NCBI GenBank assembly: GCA_049614485.1
Contig: JBMZDR010000026.1
Span: 1-23,175, forward strand
Origin: GCA-2733415 sp049614485
GTDB lineage: Bacteria > Bacteroidota > Bacteroidia > Flavobacteriales > Flavobacteriaceae
Direction: 5' to 3'
Length of the DNA: 23,175 bases
Below, piece after piece: positions 13,521 through 21,083 of the stretch; position 1 is the first letter of the stretch, and each line of letters opens with the position of its first letter. A program made the position numbers and the translations under genes. The notes beneath the pieces were generated by a model. It worked only from the letters and a program-made list of their open reading frames with translations, did no database searches and was not told the DNA's origin.

Positions 13521-14555
13521 ATGAAACCTCTTAACACATTAAAAATCATATTTTTAAGCATTTTCTTTATTGCCTGCACCGAGGAAGAAAAAGATGTAAA
13601 TAAATTATTTTCCATTGAAACTAATGCCAAAAAAAGTAAAATTAGCTTTGGTGAAACCGTAAAATTCTCCATTATTAACAAAAAAAATCATGACATCAGT
13701 AATATTACTTATTTTGTAGATGATGTAAAAACTGCAGTACCTGAGTTTACATTTAACTCTGGTAAACTAGGAACCAAAACATTAAAAGCTACATTTAATT
13801 ACAATAATGACATTGTCATTTTAAAACATGTAATTGAAGTCTTGGCACAACATAAACCCAAAGTATTAAGTTTTGAAATCATTAATGAATATCCGCATGA
13901 TATTAATGCTTACACGCAAGGATTGGAATTTTACAAAGGAGAATTATATGAAAGTACTGGGCAGTATGGAAAATCTACACTTAGAAAAGTAAATTATAAA
14001 ACCGGTGAAATACTTCAAAAAATTGATTTAGCACCAAAATATTTTGGTGAAGGATTAACTATTTTAAATGATGAGTTAATTCAATTAACCTGGCGTGAAA
14101 AGGTAGGGTTTATATATAATCCTGCTGATTTCACAAAAACAAAAACCTTCAATTACAAGAAAAGTAATGAAGGTTGGGGTATTTGTAATGATGGTAAAAC
14201 ATTATACAAATCTGACGGAACAGAGAAAATTTGGACTTTAAATCCCGAAACATTAGAGGAAGAAGATTATATACAAATTTATAACAACTCTAGTAGGATA
14301 AAGAGTGTAAATGAATTGGAATGGATTGGTGGTAAAATATACGCCAACATCTATGAACGCAACGGCATTGCCATCATCAACCCAATTAATGGTGAGGTTG
14401 AAGCAGTTATAAACTGTAACTCATTACATAAAAAAGTAACCCAACACACCAACTTGAATGTCTTAAATGGTATTGCGTATAACCCTGATACAAATACAAT
14501 TTTTGTAACAGGTAAAAATTGGGATAAATTATTTGAAATTAAATTGATTGACTAA
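13521..14555 (+). CDS. Lipoprotein glutaminyl-peptide cyclotransferase (beta-propeller type)
   Basis: Probable glutaminyl cyclase that turns N-terminal glutamine into pyroglutamate on exported peptides. The chosen ATG gives 344 residues with signal MKPLNTLKIIFLSIFFIAC (lipid Cys19); a TTG eight codons upstream is in frame but would only lengthen the signal. Residues about 28-105 form an Ig-like beta domain not needed by the enzyme (ISFGETVKFSIIN, LGTKTLKATFNY). The propeller follows with NEYPHDINAYTQGLEFYKGE, STGQYGKSTLR, YFGEGLTIL, LTWREKVGF, NEGWGICNDG, VNELEWIGGKIYANIY and LNGIAYNPDTNTIFVTGKNW, which are hallmarks of the plant/bacterial QC family. Only 2 bp separate it from upp. The anchored location suggests action in the periplasm or at the surface. 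Confidence 0.88.
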   Translation: MKPLNTLKIIFLSIFFIACTEEEKDVNKLFSIETNAKKSKISFGETVKFSIINKKNHDISNITYFVDDVKTAVPEFTFNSGKLGTKTLKATFNYNNDIVILKHVIEVLAQHKPKVLSFEIINEYPHDINAYTQGLEFYKGELYESTGQYGKSTLRKVNYKTGEILQKIDLAPKYFGEGLTILNDELIQLTWREKVGFIYNPADFTKTKTFNYKKSNEGWGICNDGKTLYKSDGTEKIWTLNPETLEEEDYIQIYNNSSRIKSVNELEWIGGKIYANIYERNGIAIINPINGEVEAVINCNSLHKKVTQHTNLNVLNGIAYNPDTNTIFVTGKNWDKLFEIKLID

Positions 14556-14557
14556 TT

Positions 14558-15208
14558 ATGAGGTATACAAACCTGAGTGATCAAAACTCTATTTTTAACA
14601 CGTTCATAGCTGAAATTAGAGATGTTTCAATACAAAAAGACGCTATGCGTTTCAGACGTAATTTAGAGCGTATGGGGGAAATTACAGCGTATGAAATTAG
14701 TAAAACCCTAAATTATAAAACATCAAAAGTAACAACACCTTTAGGTACAGCAACTCTATCTACTCCTAAAGAGGATATTGTATTAATTACAATTATGCGT
14801 GCTGGTTTACCTTTTCATCAAGGGTTTTTAAATTATTTTGACAAGGCTGAAAATGGTTTTATTGGAGCCTTTAGAAAAACAAAAAACGACCATAGTTTTA
14901 GTATCGAATCTGATTATATGGCATGTCCGAGTATTGAAGGTAAAACAGTCATTTTATCTGACCCTATGTTAGCTTCAGGCGAATCTATATTGACTGCTCT
15001 TGAGGTTCTAAAATCACGTGGCAATCCTGCTAAAATTCATATTTCTGCGGTAATAGGAAGTCAAACCGGAGTTAATAAGGTCATCAACAACATCCCCAAC
15101 AACGTATCGTTATGGATTGGCGCTGTTGATGATACTTTAAATTCACATGCCTATATTGTACCTGGCATAGGAGATGCTGGTGATTTGGCATTCGGTGAAA
15201 AGCTGTAA
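14558..15208 (+). CDS. upp: Uracil phosphoribosyltransferase
   Basis: Salvage enzyme that joins uracil and PRPP to UMP. The 216 residues carry the family marks: IMRAGLPFHQGFL near 88-100, the PRPP-binding loop VILSDPMLASGES, and a C-terminal uracil-binding stretch IVPGIGDAGDLAFG. In E. coli the loop is DPMLATGGS, so the type is clear. The start is 2 bp after the cyclotransferase stop codon, so it is probably translated from the same mRNA, although the two functions have no obvious link. No terminator follows directly; the next gene starts 88 bp later. Confidence 0.94.
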   Translation: MRYTNLSDQNSIFNTFIAEIRDVSIQKDAMRFRRNLERMGEITAYEISKTLNYKTSKVTTPLGTATLSTPKEDIVLITIMRAGLPFHQGFLNYFDKAENGFIGAFRKTKNDHSFSIESDYMACPSIEGKTVILSDPMLASGESILTALEVLKSRGNPAKIHISAVIGSQTGVNKVINNIPNNVSLWIGAVDDTLNSHAYIVPGIGDAGDLAFGEKL

Positions 15209-15296
15209 CTTTAACTTCTAAAAACAATAAAAACTCAAACTGTAGGTTTTAGTAATATTAATCTTATTTTTACTGTAACAGCTTGTAAATAACATT

Positions 15297-16778
15297 ATGA
15301 AACAAACTATAATACTTATCTCAATACTTATTTTGGCAATTAGTTTTGGTGCTTGTAGAAAAGACTTTAACACTACTGCTAGTTCAGGAAATTTACGCTT
15401 CTCAAAAGACACTGTTTTTTTAGATACTATTTTCACTAATATTGGCTCAAGTACCTACAATTTAAAAGTCTATAATGATGGTTCTGATGATATACATATT
15501 CCAACAATAGGTTTAGGTAGAGGGACTAATTCAAACTTCAGATTAATGGTAGACGGCATACCAGGTCAATATTTTGAGAATGTAGAAATCAAAGCTGAAG
15601 ATAGTCTGTTTATATTTGTAGAAACCACCGTGGACATTCTAGATTACTCAGCTACTGCAACAGAGTTTTTATATAAAGATTCTATTGTTTTTGATTCAAA
15701 CTCAAACATACAAGATGTAAAACTCCTTACACTAGTAAAAGATGCTGAACCTATATTTCCTCCAACTCTAGAAGATGGCGAGCTAAATGATTTTGAGCTG
15801 ACAACTGCACAATTACATTGGACCAATACAAAACCATATATTATTTATGGTTACCCGAAAGTGCCAGATGGTGAAACCTTGATTATTGATCCGGGTACAC
15901 GAGTTCACTTTCATAGAAACTCTGGCTTAATTGTAGAAAATGGCGCTACTATATTAGCAGATGGTGCTTTAAGTACAGATCAAGAATTACTAGAAAATGA
16001 AATTATTTTTGAAGGCGATCGTTTAGAACCAATTTTTAGTGATATACCTGGACAATGGGGAACTATTTGGTTACAAGAAGGCAGTACAAATAACCTGTTT
16101 GATTATGTAACTATTAAAAACGGAACCATAGGTATTAGAAGTGATTTTAATGACGGTGATTTAACAACAACATTTACTAATACTCAAATTTACAACCATT
16201 CTGTAAATGGATTATTAGTAATTGATGGACACATTGAAGGTAATAATATGGTGGTTAGTAATTGCGGACAAGCCACTGTAAACATTGCTCACGGTGGAAC
16301 CTATGATTTTACACATTGTACGTTTACAAATTACTGGAATAGTGGTTTTCGCTCCTTCCCTACACTTGCTATTAGCGACTGGCTTGGTAATTCCGCAGAC
16401 CATTTATACGCCAACTTTACCAATTGCATTATTTATGGAAATGAATATTTAGAAGTGTTGTTTGACCAACAAAGTAATGGCGATTTTGAATTTAACTTTA
16501 AAAACTGTTTAATTCGTTTCAATGATTTCAATAATCAGTACGGAAACAATCCATTTTATAATTTTAATGACCCAACATATTACAGTAATAGCCTTATAAA
16601 TCAAGATCCTGTTTTTTTAAACAAGTTTAATAATGAGTTTCAAGTTGAAGAGGCAGTATCACCCGCTGATAATACAGGTTTTGAAGTAACACCTAGCTTT
16701 CCAGACATTGTAAATACTACTAGAACTACTGGAAATTATGATATTGGTGCATACCAAGCAATCGTTTTTCCAAATTAA
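15297..16778 (+). CDS. Lipoprotein with a predicted right-handed beta-helix, function unknown
   Basis: A 493-residue exported lipoprotein with lipobox SFGAC (Cys20). Residues about 30-115 resemble an Ig-like domain (LRFSKDTVFLDTIFTNIGSS, LKVYNDGSDDIHI). From about 180 to 430 the chain shows turns of a parallel beta-helix: DGETLIIDPGTRVHFHRNSG, LIVENGATILADGAL, WGTIWLQEGSTNNLFDYVTI, IKNGTIGIRSD, and asparagine-rich repeats such as FTNCIIYGNEYLEV and FKNCLIRFNDFNN. The C-terminus NYDIGAYQAI is often seen in such proteins. Beta-helix proteins commonly bind or cut polysaccharides, but no catalytic residues can be named. A weak -7 box (TATTTTTA, 15265-15272) lies upstream. It may still belong to the cyclotransferase-upp transcript. 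Confidence 0.75.
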   Translation: MKQTIILISILILAISFGACRKDFNTTASSGNLRFSKDTVFLDTIFTNIGSSTYNLKVYNDGSDDIHIPTIGLGRGTNSNFRLMVDGIPGQYFENVEIKAEDSLFIFVETTVDILDYSATATEFLYKDSIVFDSNSNIQDVKLLTLVKDAEPIFPPTLEDGELNDFELTTAQLHWTNTKPYIIYGYPKVPDGETLIIDPGTRVHFHRNSGLIVENGATILADGALSTDQELLENEIIFEGDRLEPIFSDIPGQWGTIWLQEGSTNNLFDYVTIKNGTIGIRSDFNDGDLTTTFTNTQIYNHSVNGLLVIDGHIEGNNMVVSNCGQATVNIAHGGTYDFTHCTFTNYWNSGFRSFPTLAISDWLGNSADHLYANFTNCIIYGNEYLEVLFDQQSNGDFEFNFKNCLIRFNDFNNQYGNNPFYNFNDPTYYSNSLINQDPVFLNKFNNEFQVEEAVSPADNTGFEVTPSFPDIVNTTRTTGNYDIGAYQAIVFPN

Positions 16779-16787
16779 AACTGCTGT

Positions 16788-16846
16788 AAATACTAACCAA
16801 TAAAAAAGCGAACTCATAAAGTTCGCTTTTTTATTGGTTAGTATTT
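16788..16846. terminator. Bidirectional terminator with 27-bp perfect arms
   Basis: Bases 16788-16814 are the exact reverse complement of 16820-16846, with a 5-base loop (CATAA). The core GCGAACT/AGTTCGC is bounded by six A and six T, and the outer 14 bp of each arm also pair. The right arm covers part of the ppx stop codon (16845-16847). It separates two convergent genes. Confidence 0.93.
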
Positions 16847-17735
16847 AATTGTCATTGTAGTAAAGTGTTTTCACCATTCCGTCAGATAACCCTATTTTAG
16901 GTACATATATTTTTTTTGAGCCAGACCACTTCATAGCATTTAAATATATTTTTAATGCTGGTATAATAACATCAGCTCTATCAGGATTTAATCCTATTTC
17001 TGAAATTCTATCAGAATAAGACATGGCATTAAAAAAATGGTATTGTGCATTTAAAAAGATGTATGACAGCGGTTTATCAACTGTTTTACCCGATAATTTA
17101 TGAATTTTATTAATGTTTCCACCAGAACCAATCATCGTTATTTTATTAAAATCTGCTGTATTTACCTGAATCCAATTTTTAATTTTTTCCCAAATTACAG
17201 GTTCATTAACGGTGTTATTTATTAAACGAACTGTACCCATTTTAAATGATTTTGACTTGATTATTCGTCCGTTAGAAAAGATTGTCAATTCAGTACTTCC
17301 TCCACCAACATCTACATATAAATAGTTAGAATCTTGGTTAATAAATGATTTCAAGTCTGTTGAAGCAATTATTGCGGCTTCTTTTTTTCCATCAATAATT
17401 TCAATATTTATATCACTTGCTTCTTTTATTAAATTAACAACAGTTTTACCGTTATTAGCCACTCGTAATGCTGATGTAGCACAAGCCATATATTTAATTA
17501 CACCGTAAGATTTCATCAACAATTTAAAGGCGTTCATGGTGTCTTTCATTTTTTCAATATTCGCCTCAGAAATTTCGCCAGTTGTAAATGCATCTTGGCC
17601 TAAACGGATAGGGACACGCACTAAAGAGCTTTTTTTAAATTTTGGTTCCTTACCTTTATCTTCAATGATATTAGTAATTAACATTCTAACGGCATTTGAG
17701 CCTACATCTATTGCTGCATATTTTTTTATAATCAT
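16845..17735 (-). CDS. ppx: Exopolyphosphatase / GppA-type phosphatase, short form
   Basis: Actin-fold phosphatase that removes phosphate from polyphosphate or pppGpp. The 296 residues cover only the two ASKHA lobes; the long forms of about 500 residues with a C-terminal HD-like region are not matched. Motifs: AAIDVGSNAVRMLI (7-20, phosphate 1), CATSALRVANN (85-95), EIIDGKKEA (112-120, with E119 at the catalytic place), VDVGGGSTELTIF (141-153, phosphate 2), and MIGSGGNINKIHKLSG later. It overlaps the ppk1 stop by 4 bp (ATGA), so it is translated right after polyphosphate kinase. That context favours Ppx over GppA, but the two activities cannot be told apart from the sequence alone. Confidence 0.88.
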   Translation of the reverse strand: MIIKKYAAIDVGSNAVRMLITNIIEDKGKEPKFKKSSLVRVPIRLGQDAFTTGEISEANIEKMKDTMNAFKLLMKSYGVIKYMACATSALRVANNGKTVVNLIKEASDINIEIIDGKKEAAIIASTDLKSFINQDSNYLYVDVGGGSTELTIFSNGRIIKSKSFKMGTVRLINNTVNEPVIWEKIKNWIQVNTADFNKITMIGSGGNINKIHKLSGKTVDKPLSYIFLNAQYHFFNAMSYSDRISEIGLNPDRADVIIPALKIYLNAMKWSGSKKIYVPKIGLSDGMVKTLYYNDN

Positions 17736-19795
17736 GTTACTACGGTAATTTTATTGACGTAATATTCGTATGTTTTTAATTGTGATCTTATAGCCAAGCC
17801 TTCTGTTTTTCTGTATATATTATCTTGATTTTCGGAAAGAATTCGTGCTTTAACATTGTCATTCCAACAAATGGTAAAAGTGTCTATAAGTTCTTTTTTA
17901 ATCTGCTCATCATAAATAGGGCAAGTTACTTCTACCCTATTATCTAAATTTCTTGTCATCCAATCAGATGATGATATGTAAACTTTTTCTTGATCTTCTA
18001 CTCCAAAAACCATCATTCTTGGGTGTTCTAAATACTTGTCTACAATACTTATGACTTCAATATTTTCACTTAGTCCCTTAACTCCAGGAATCAAGCAACA
18101 AATACCTCTAATAATCATTTGTATTTGTACTCCTGCTTGACTTGCTTCATATAACTTATCAATCATTTTATAACTCGTTATACTATTTAATTTAAGCTTT
18201 ATTTGTGCAGGTTGACCTTTAGATGCTTTGGTTATTTCATTATCTATTAGCTTTAAAAAGCCATTTTTAGCATAGTGTGGTGCTACTAATAAATGTTTAT
18301 ATTTATTAACTATGTAATTTGTTTTTAAGAAATTAAACACCTTTCTTAAGTCTTTTAAAATTTGCTGATTTGCTGTAAATAAAGTATAATCTGTATAAAT
18401 TTTTGCTGTTACATTATTAAAATTACCTGTACTAATAAAACCATATAGCTTAATTTTTTTATCTTCTAAACGTTCAATTAAACAAACTTTACTATGTACT
18501 TTTAATCCTTTTACTCCAAAGATTAATTTAACTCCTTCATCTTGCATTTTTTGAGCATATTCCATATTTGAAGCCTCATCAAATCTTGCTTGTAACTCTA
18601 TTTGCACTATGACTTCTTTACCATTTTTTGCGGCATTTATTAAAGAGCTCGCTATGTGAGATATTTTTGCTAAACGGTAAATTGTAATTTTTATCGTTTT
18701 AACTTGTGGGTCTAAAGCAGCTTGACGTAAAAATTTAATGATATACGAAAACGAATGGTAAGGTGCGTATTGTAAAAAATCTTTTTCTGCTACTTTCTTA
18801 AACAAATTGTCACTTAACGATATTCCTTTAATGGCCAGCGGTTTATCTTTTGCATATAATAGATCTTTTCGTCCCAAATCTGGAAAATTCATGTAATCTC
18901 TTCTAAAATGGTACCTTCCCCCAGGTATAACACTATCATTAGCTTCAATCCCCATTTTTGTCATTAAAAAATCTAAGGTATCTGCTGCAATAGTTTTATC
19001 ATAAATAAACCGAACAGGATCACCGTCTGCTCTATTTTTAACACTTTTAGACAGTTTTTCTAAAAAACTGACCCCTAAATCTGATTCAATATCTAACTCT
19101 GCATCGCGTGTTATTTTAATCATGTGAGCTTCTATACTTTCATACTTAAAAATACTAAAAATAGAATCTAGCCTATACCTGATTAAATCATCTAAAAGAA
19201 TAATATAATCTTTATTATCTATTTTAGGCAAGGTTACAAAACGATAGACGCTTCTAGGTATTTCCAATAAAGCATACTGATTATCCGTTTCTGACAGCTT
19301 CATTTTGATGGCTAAATATGCCGCTGAATCTTTTAACCGTGGTATTGGCGTATTGTCATTTAAAACAATGGCCATTAAAGCTGGGCTTACATTTTCAATA
19401 TAAAATTCAGAAATAAACTCTTTATGTGCTGCTTGTGTGATATTGTTTTCATTTAACACATAAATATTTTCCTCTTCCAACTTGGAATATACTTCATCAA
19501 TAATAGCTAAACTCTTTGACTGTTGAATGATAACTTCCTTTGTAATAAGTTCTAAAAGTTCATCTGCTTTATAGACACCTAAAGCTTTTCTTCCACTCTT
19601 ACCAGCGTCAGAAATTCGTTTAACAGTTGCGTAACGCACTTTAAAAAACTCGTCTAAATTATTAGAAAAAATCCCTACAAAGCGTAAGCGCTCTAAAAGT
19701 GGTACAGATGGGTCTGCTGCTTCTTGTAGCACTCGCGCATTAAATTGCAACCAACTTAATTCTCTGTTAATATATTTATCTTTTTGTTGCACCAT
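17732..19795 (-). CDS. ppk1: Polyphosphate kinase 1
   Basis: Makes polyphosphate from ATP through a phosphohistidine intermediate. The 687 residues match the family's usual length. The N-terminus YINRELSWLQFNARVLQEA, followed by FVGIFSNNLDEFFKVR, is diagnostic. The catalytic histidine is H434 in GLKVHSKVCLIER (codon 18494-18496) and the second active-site histidine is H591 in YLEHPRMMVFG (18023-18025), almost the same numbering as H435 and H592 in E. coli. ISTGNFNNVTAKIYTDYTLF and IRGICCLIPGVKGLSENIEV are further core motifs. It stands between sixA (24 bp upstream) and ppx (4-bp overlap), giving a three-gene polyphosphate operon. Confidence 0.97.
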   Translation of the reverse strand: MVQQKDKYINRELSWLQFNARVLQEAADPSVPLLERLRFVGIFSNNLDEFFKVRYATVKRISDAGKSGRKALGVYKADELLELITKEVIIQQSKSLAIIDEVYSKLEEENIYVLNENNITQAAHKEFISEFYIENVSPALMAIVLNDNTPIPRLKDSAAYLAIKMKLSETDNQYALLEIPRSVYRFVTLPKIDNKDYIILLDDLIRYRLDSIFSIFKYESIEAHMIKITRDAELDIESDLGVSFLEKLSKSVKNRADGDPVRFIYDKTIAADTLDFLMTKMGIEANDSVIPGGRYHFRRDYMNFPDLGRKDLLYAKDKPLAIKGISLSDNLFKKVAEKDFLQYAPYHSFSYIIKFLRQAALDPQVKTIKITIYRLAKISHIASSLINAAKNGKEVIVQIELQARFDEASNMEYAQKMQDEGVKLIFGVKGLKVHSKVCLIERLEDKKIKLYGFISTGNFNNVTAKIYTDYTLFTANQQILKDLRKVFNFLKTNYIVNKYKHLLVAPHYAKNGFLKLIDNEITKASKGQPAQIKLKLNSITSYKMIDKLYEASQAGVQIQMIIRGICCLIPGVKGLSENIEVISIVDKYLEHPRMMVFGVEDQEKVYISSSDWMTRNLDNRVEVTCPIYDEQIKKELIDTFTICWNDNVKARILSENQDNIYRKTEGLAIRSQLKTYEYYVNKITVVT

Positions 19796-19819
19796 TTAAT
19801 CAATATTTTATAAAAGATG

Positions 19820-20311
19820 TTACTTTAAGTCCTTTGGAAAAAGCTTGTAAACAGTTTGCCCTTTTTTAAGGTATTTCCATGAGGATATTTCAAAATCAAT
19901 CACTACAAAACCACAAGTAGGGACTGAATTAATATCTATTGTCCCAAATGTATTGACAAAGTCAGTAACCGCAAAATTATGAGCAAAAATCATTAGATTA
20001 TTTACACAATCATCACATTCACTAATTACTTTAATGAGGTTTTCACCTGAAAAATCATACAACTCTTCCTTTAATTGAATTAACGAATTATCAATTAACC
20101 ATTTATTTTGAAATATTTTTGCTGTTTGTCGTGTTCGCTTTGAAGGAGAGCATAACACCATGTCTGGAAGTTTGAATATTTTTTTAGTATGTACAGCAAC
20201 CAACTGTGCGTCATTAAGACCACGTGTTTTTAGAGGTCTATTTAAATCATCTACGGGATACTTCCAAGATGATTTTGCATGTCTTATAAGATATAGCCTC
20301 TTCATTTTCAA
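19820..20311 (-). CDS. sixA: SixA-type histidine phosphatase
   Basis: Phosphoglycerate-mutase-fold phosphatase of 163 residues. The RHG motif is YLIRHAKSSW, with the histidine acting as nucleophile. DDLNRPLKTRGLNDAQLVA, LCSPSKRTRQTAKIF and the second histidine in MIFAHNFAVTDFVNTFG complete the set. E. coli SixA removes phosphate from histidines of phosphotransfer proteins; its target here is unknown. ATG at 20309-20311 was used; an in-frame ATG two codons later is equally possible. It is the first gene of the sixA-ppk1-ppx operon. A weak promoter candidate (TATATTTA, 20348-20341 on the minus strand) lies 30 bp upstream. Confidence 0.88.
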   Translation of the reverse strand: MKMKRLYLIRHAKSSWKYPVDDLNRPLKTRGLNDAQLVAVHTKKIFKLPDMVLCSPSKRTRQTAKIFQNKWLIDNSLIQLKEELYDFSGENLIKVISECDDCVNNLMIFAHNFAVTDFVNTFGTIDINSVPTCGFVVIDFEISSWKYLKKGQTVYKLFPKDLK

Positions 20312-20611
20312 CTAAATAAACTTTATTATAATTTCATCACTAAATATAGGTATTTTTAATTTTTTAGTAAAATATTTATCATATTCCTATTGTTTTAACA
20401 TTTTTTTATTATACTTTTATAGTCCCTCTAAAAATGTACCTTGCATTTTTTATTAAAAACGGACTTCGTTACCCAACGAAAAAACTTCATTTATTAAATC
20501 GTACCCCTACGAGAACTTTATTTTTATGTCTACAATTTTTAAAGCGTCCCAAGTTTAGCTTTGAATTCAATCTCTGTATGTTATCATTTTAACAATGAAA
20601 ATATCAGAGCT
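20312..20611. other. 300-bp divergent intergenic region with hairpins and dyads
   Basis: No gene is seen here. The left part holds the leader and weak promoter of sixA. In the middle, AAAAATG (20430-20436) and CATTTTT (20444-20450) form a small inverted repeat. The right part contains the two related dyads listed separately and a -7-like TATTTTTA at 20519-20526. An 11-codon frame from ATG 20526 begins at or before the likely transcript start and is not taken as a gene. Confidence 0.6.
20465..20526 (+). promoter_or_regulatory. Two related dyads and a -7-like box upstream of the secreted-protein operon
   Basis: Dyad 1 is TTCGTT-ACCC-AACGAA (20465-20480). Dyad 2 is TCGTA-CCCC-TACGA (20499-20512). 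Both have a C-rich centre and are followed by AACTT a few bases later. Their centres are 33 bp apart, about three helical turns. Dyad 2 ends 6 bp before a TATTTTTA box (20519-20526), so it covers the place where a -33 element would be. This looks like a regulated promoter with two sites for one dimeric protein; the protein is unknown. Confidence 0.5.
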
Positions 20612-21052
20612 ATGAAAAAATTATTCTGTCTATTAACTTTATTTGCAATAAGCTTTGCATTTAGTCAACAAAAAGCAACGCCATTACAAATTACATTACT
20701 TGAAAAAAGTAAAGCGCCTCTTTCTACACACATACACAAACATACCTATAGTATTAAAAACTCTACTAATGAGGCTATTGAATATACAATAGTTACAAAA
20801 CAAGTAGATTGTAAAAGAAAGTCTTCCAAGATGAGTGTAAATATACACTCATCAACACACACTAAACTATCCAAAGTACTAATCAAAGCAAATACATCAA
20901 AGACTTTTACAGTTGAGCTACAGCGCAATTATTTAACAAAACTAGATACTTGGTCTTGTACTGAAATATCAGCTACCAACCAACATGGTAACCCTATTTC
21001 AAATACTGTGACACTCACACAATTTATACCAGATACAAAAAAATTTCAATAA
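20612..21052 (+). CDS. Small exported protein, function unknown
   Basis: A 146-residue protein with a clear SPI signal peptide (MKKLFCLLTLFAISFAFSQ). A TTG further upstream is in frame, but ATG at 20612 gives the clean signal. The mature part of about 126 residues is rich in Thr, Lys, Ser and His and looks like one beta-sandwich: HKHTYSIKNSTNEAIEYTIV, then alternating strands to the end, with two cysteines (in QVDCKRK and TWSCTE) that may form a disulfide. I do not recognise the family. Only 31 bp separate it from the large secreted protein downstream, with no terminator, so they likely share a transcript. A role in export or anchoring of that protein is a guess. Confidence 0.75.
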   Translation: MKKLFCLLTLFAISFAFSQQKATPLQITLLEKSKAPLSTHIHKHTYSIKNSTNEAIEYTIVTKQVDCKRKSSKMSVNIHSSTHTKLSKVLIKANTSKTFTVELQRNYLTKLDTWSCTEISATNQHGNPISNTVTLTQFIPDTKKFQ

Positions 21053-21083
21053 TACTCAACTAACACTTTAATTAAAGATAGTT

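Noticed and set aside
20430..20450. AAAAATG/CATTTTT inverted repeat as a terminator
   Set aside because: The stem is only A/T-rich with one G-C pair, and no gene ends nearby.
20526..20558. Eleven-codon frame that could be a leader peptide for the secreted-protein operon
   Set aside because: Its ATG overlaps the -7-like box and would lie before the predicted transcript start, and the peptide has no regulatory codon pattern.
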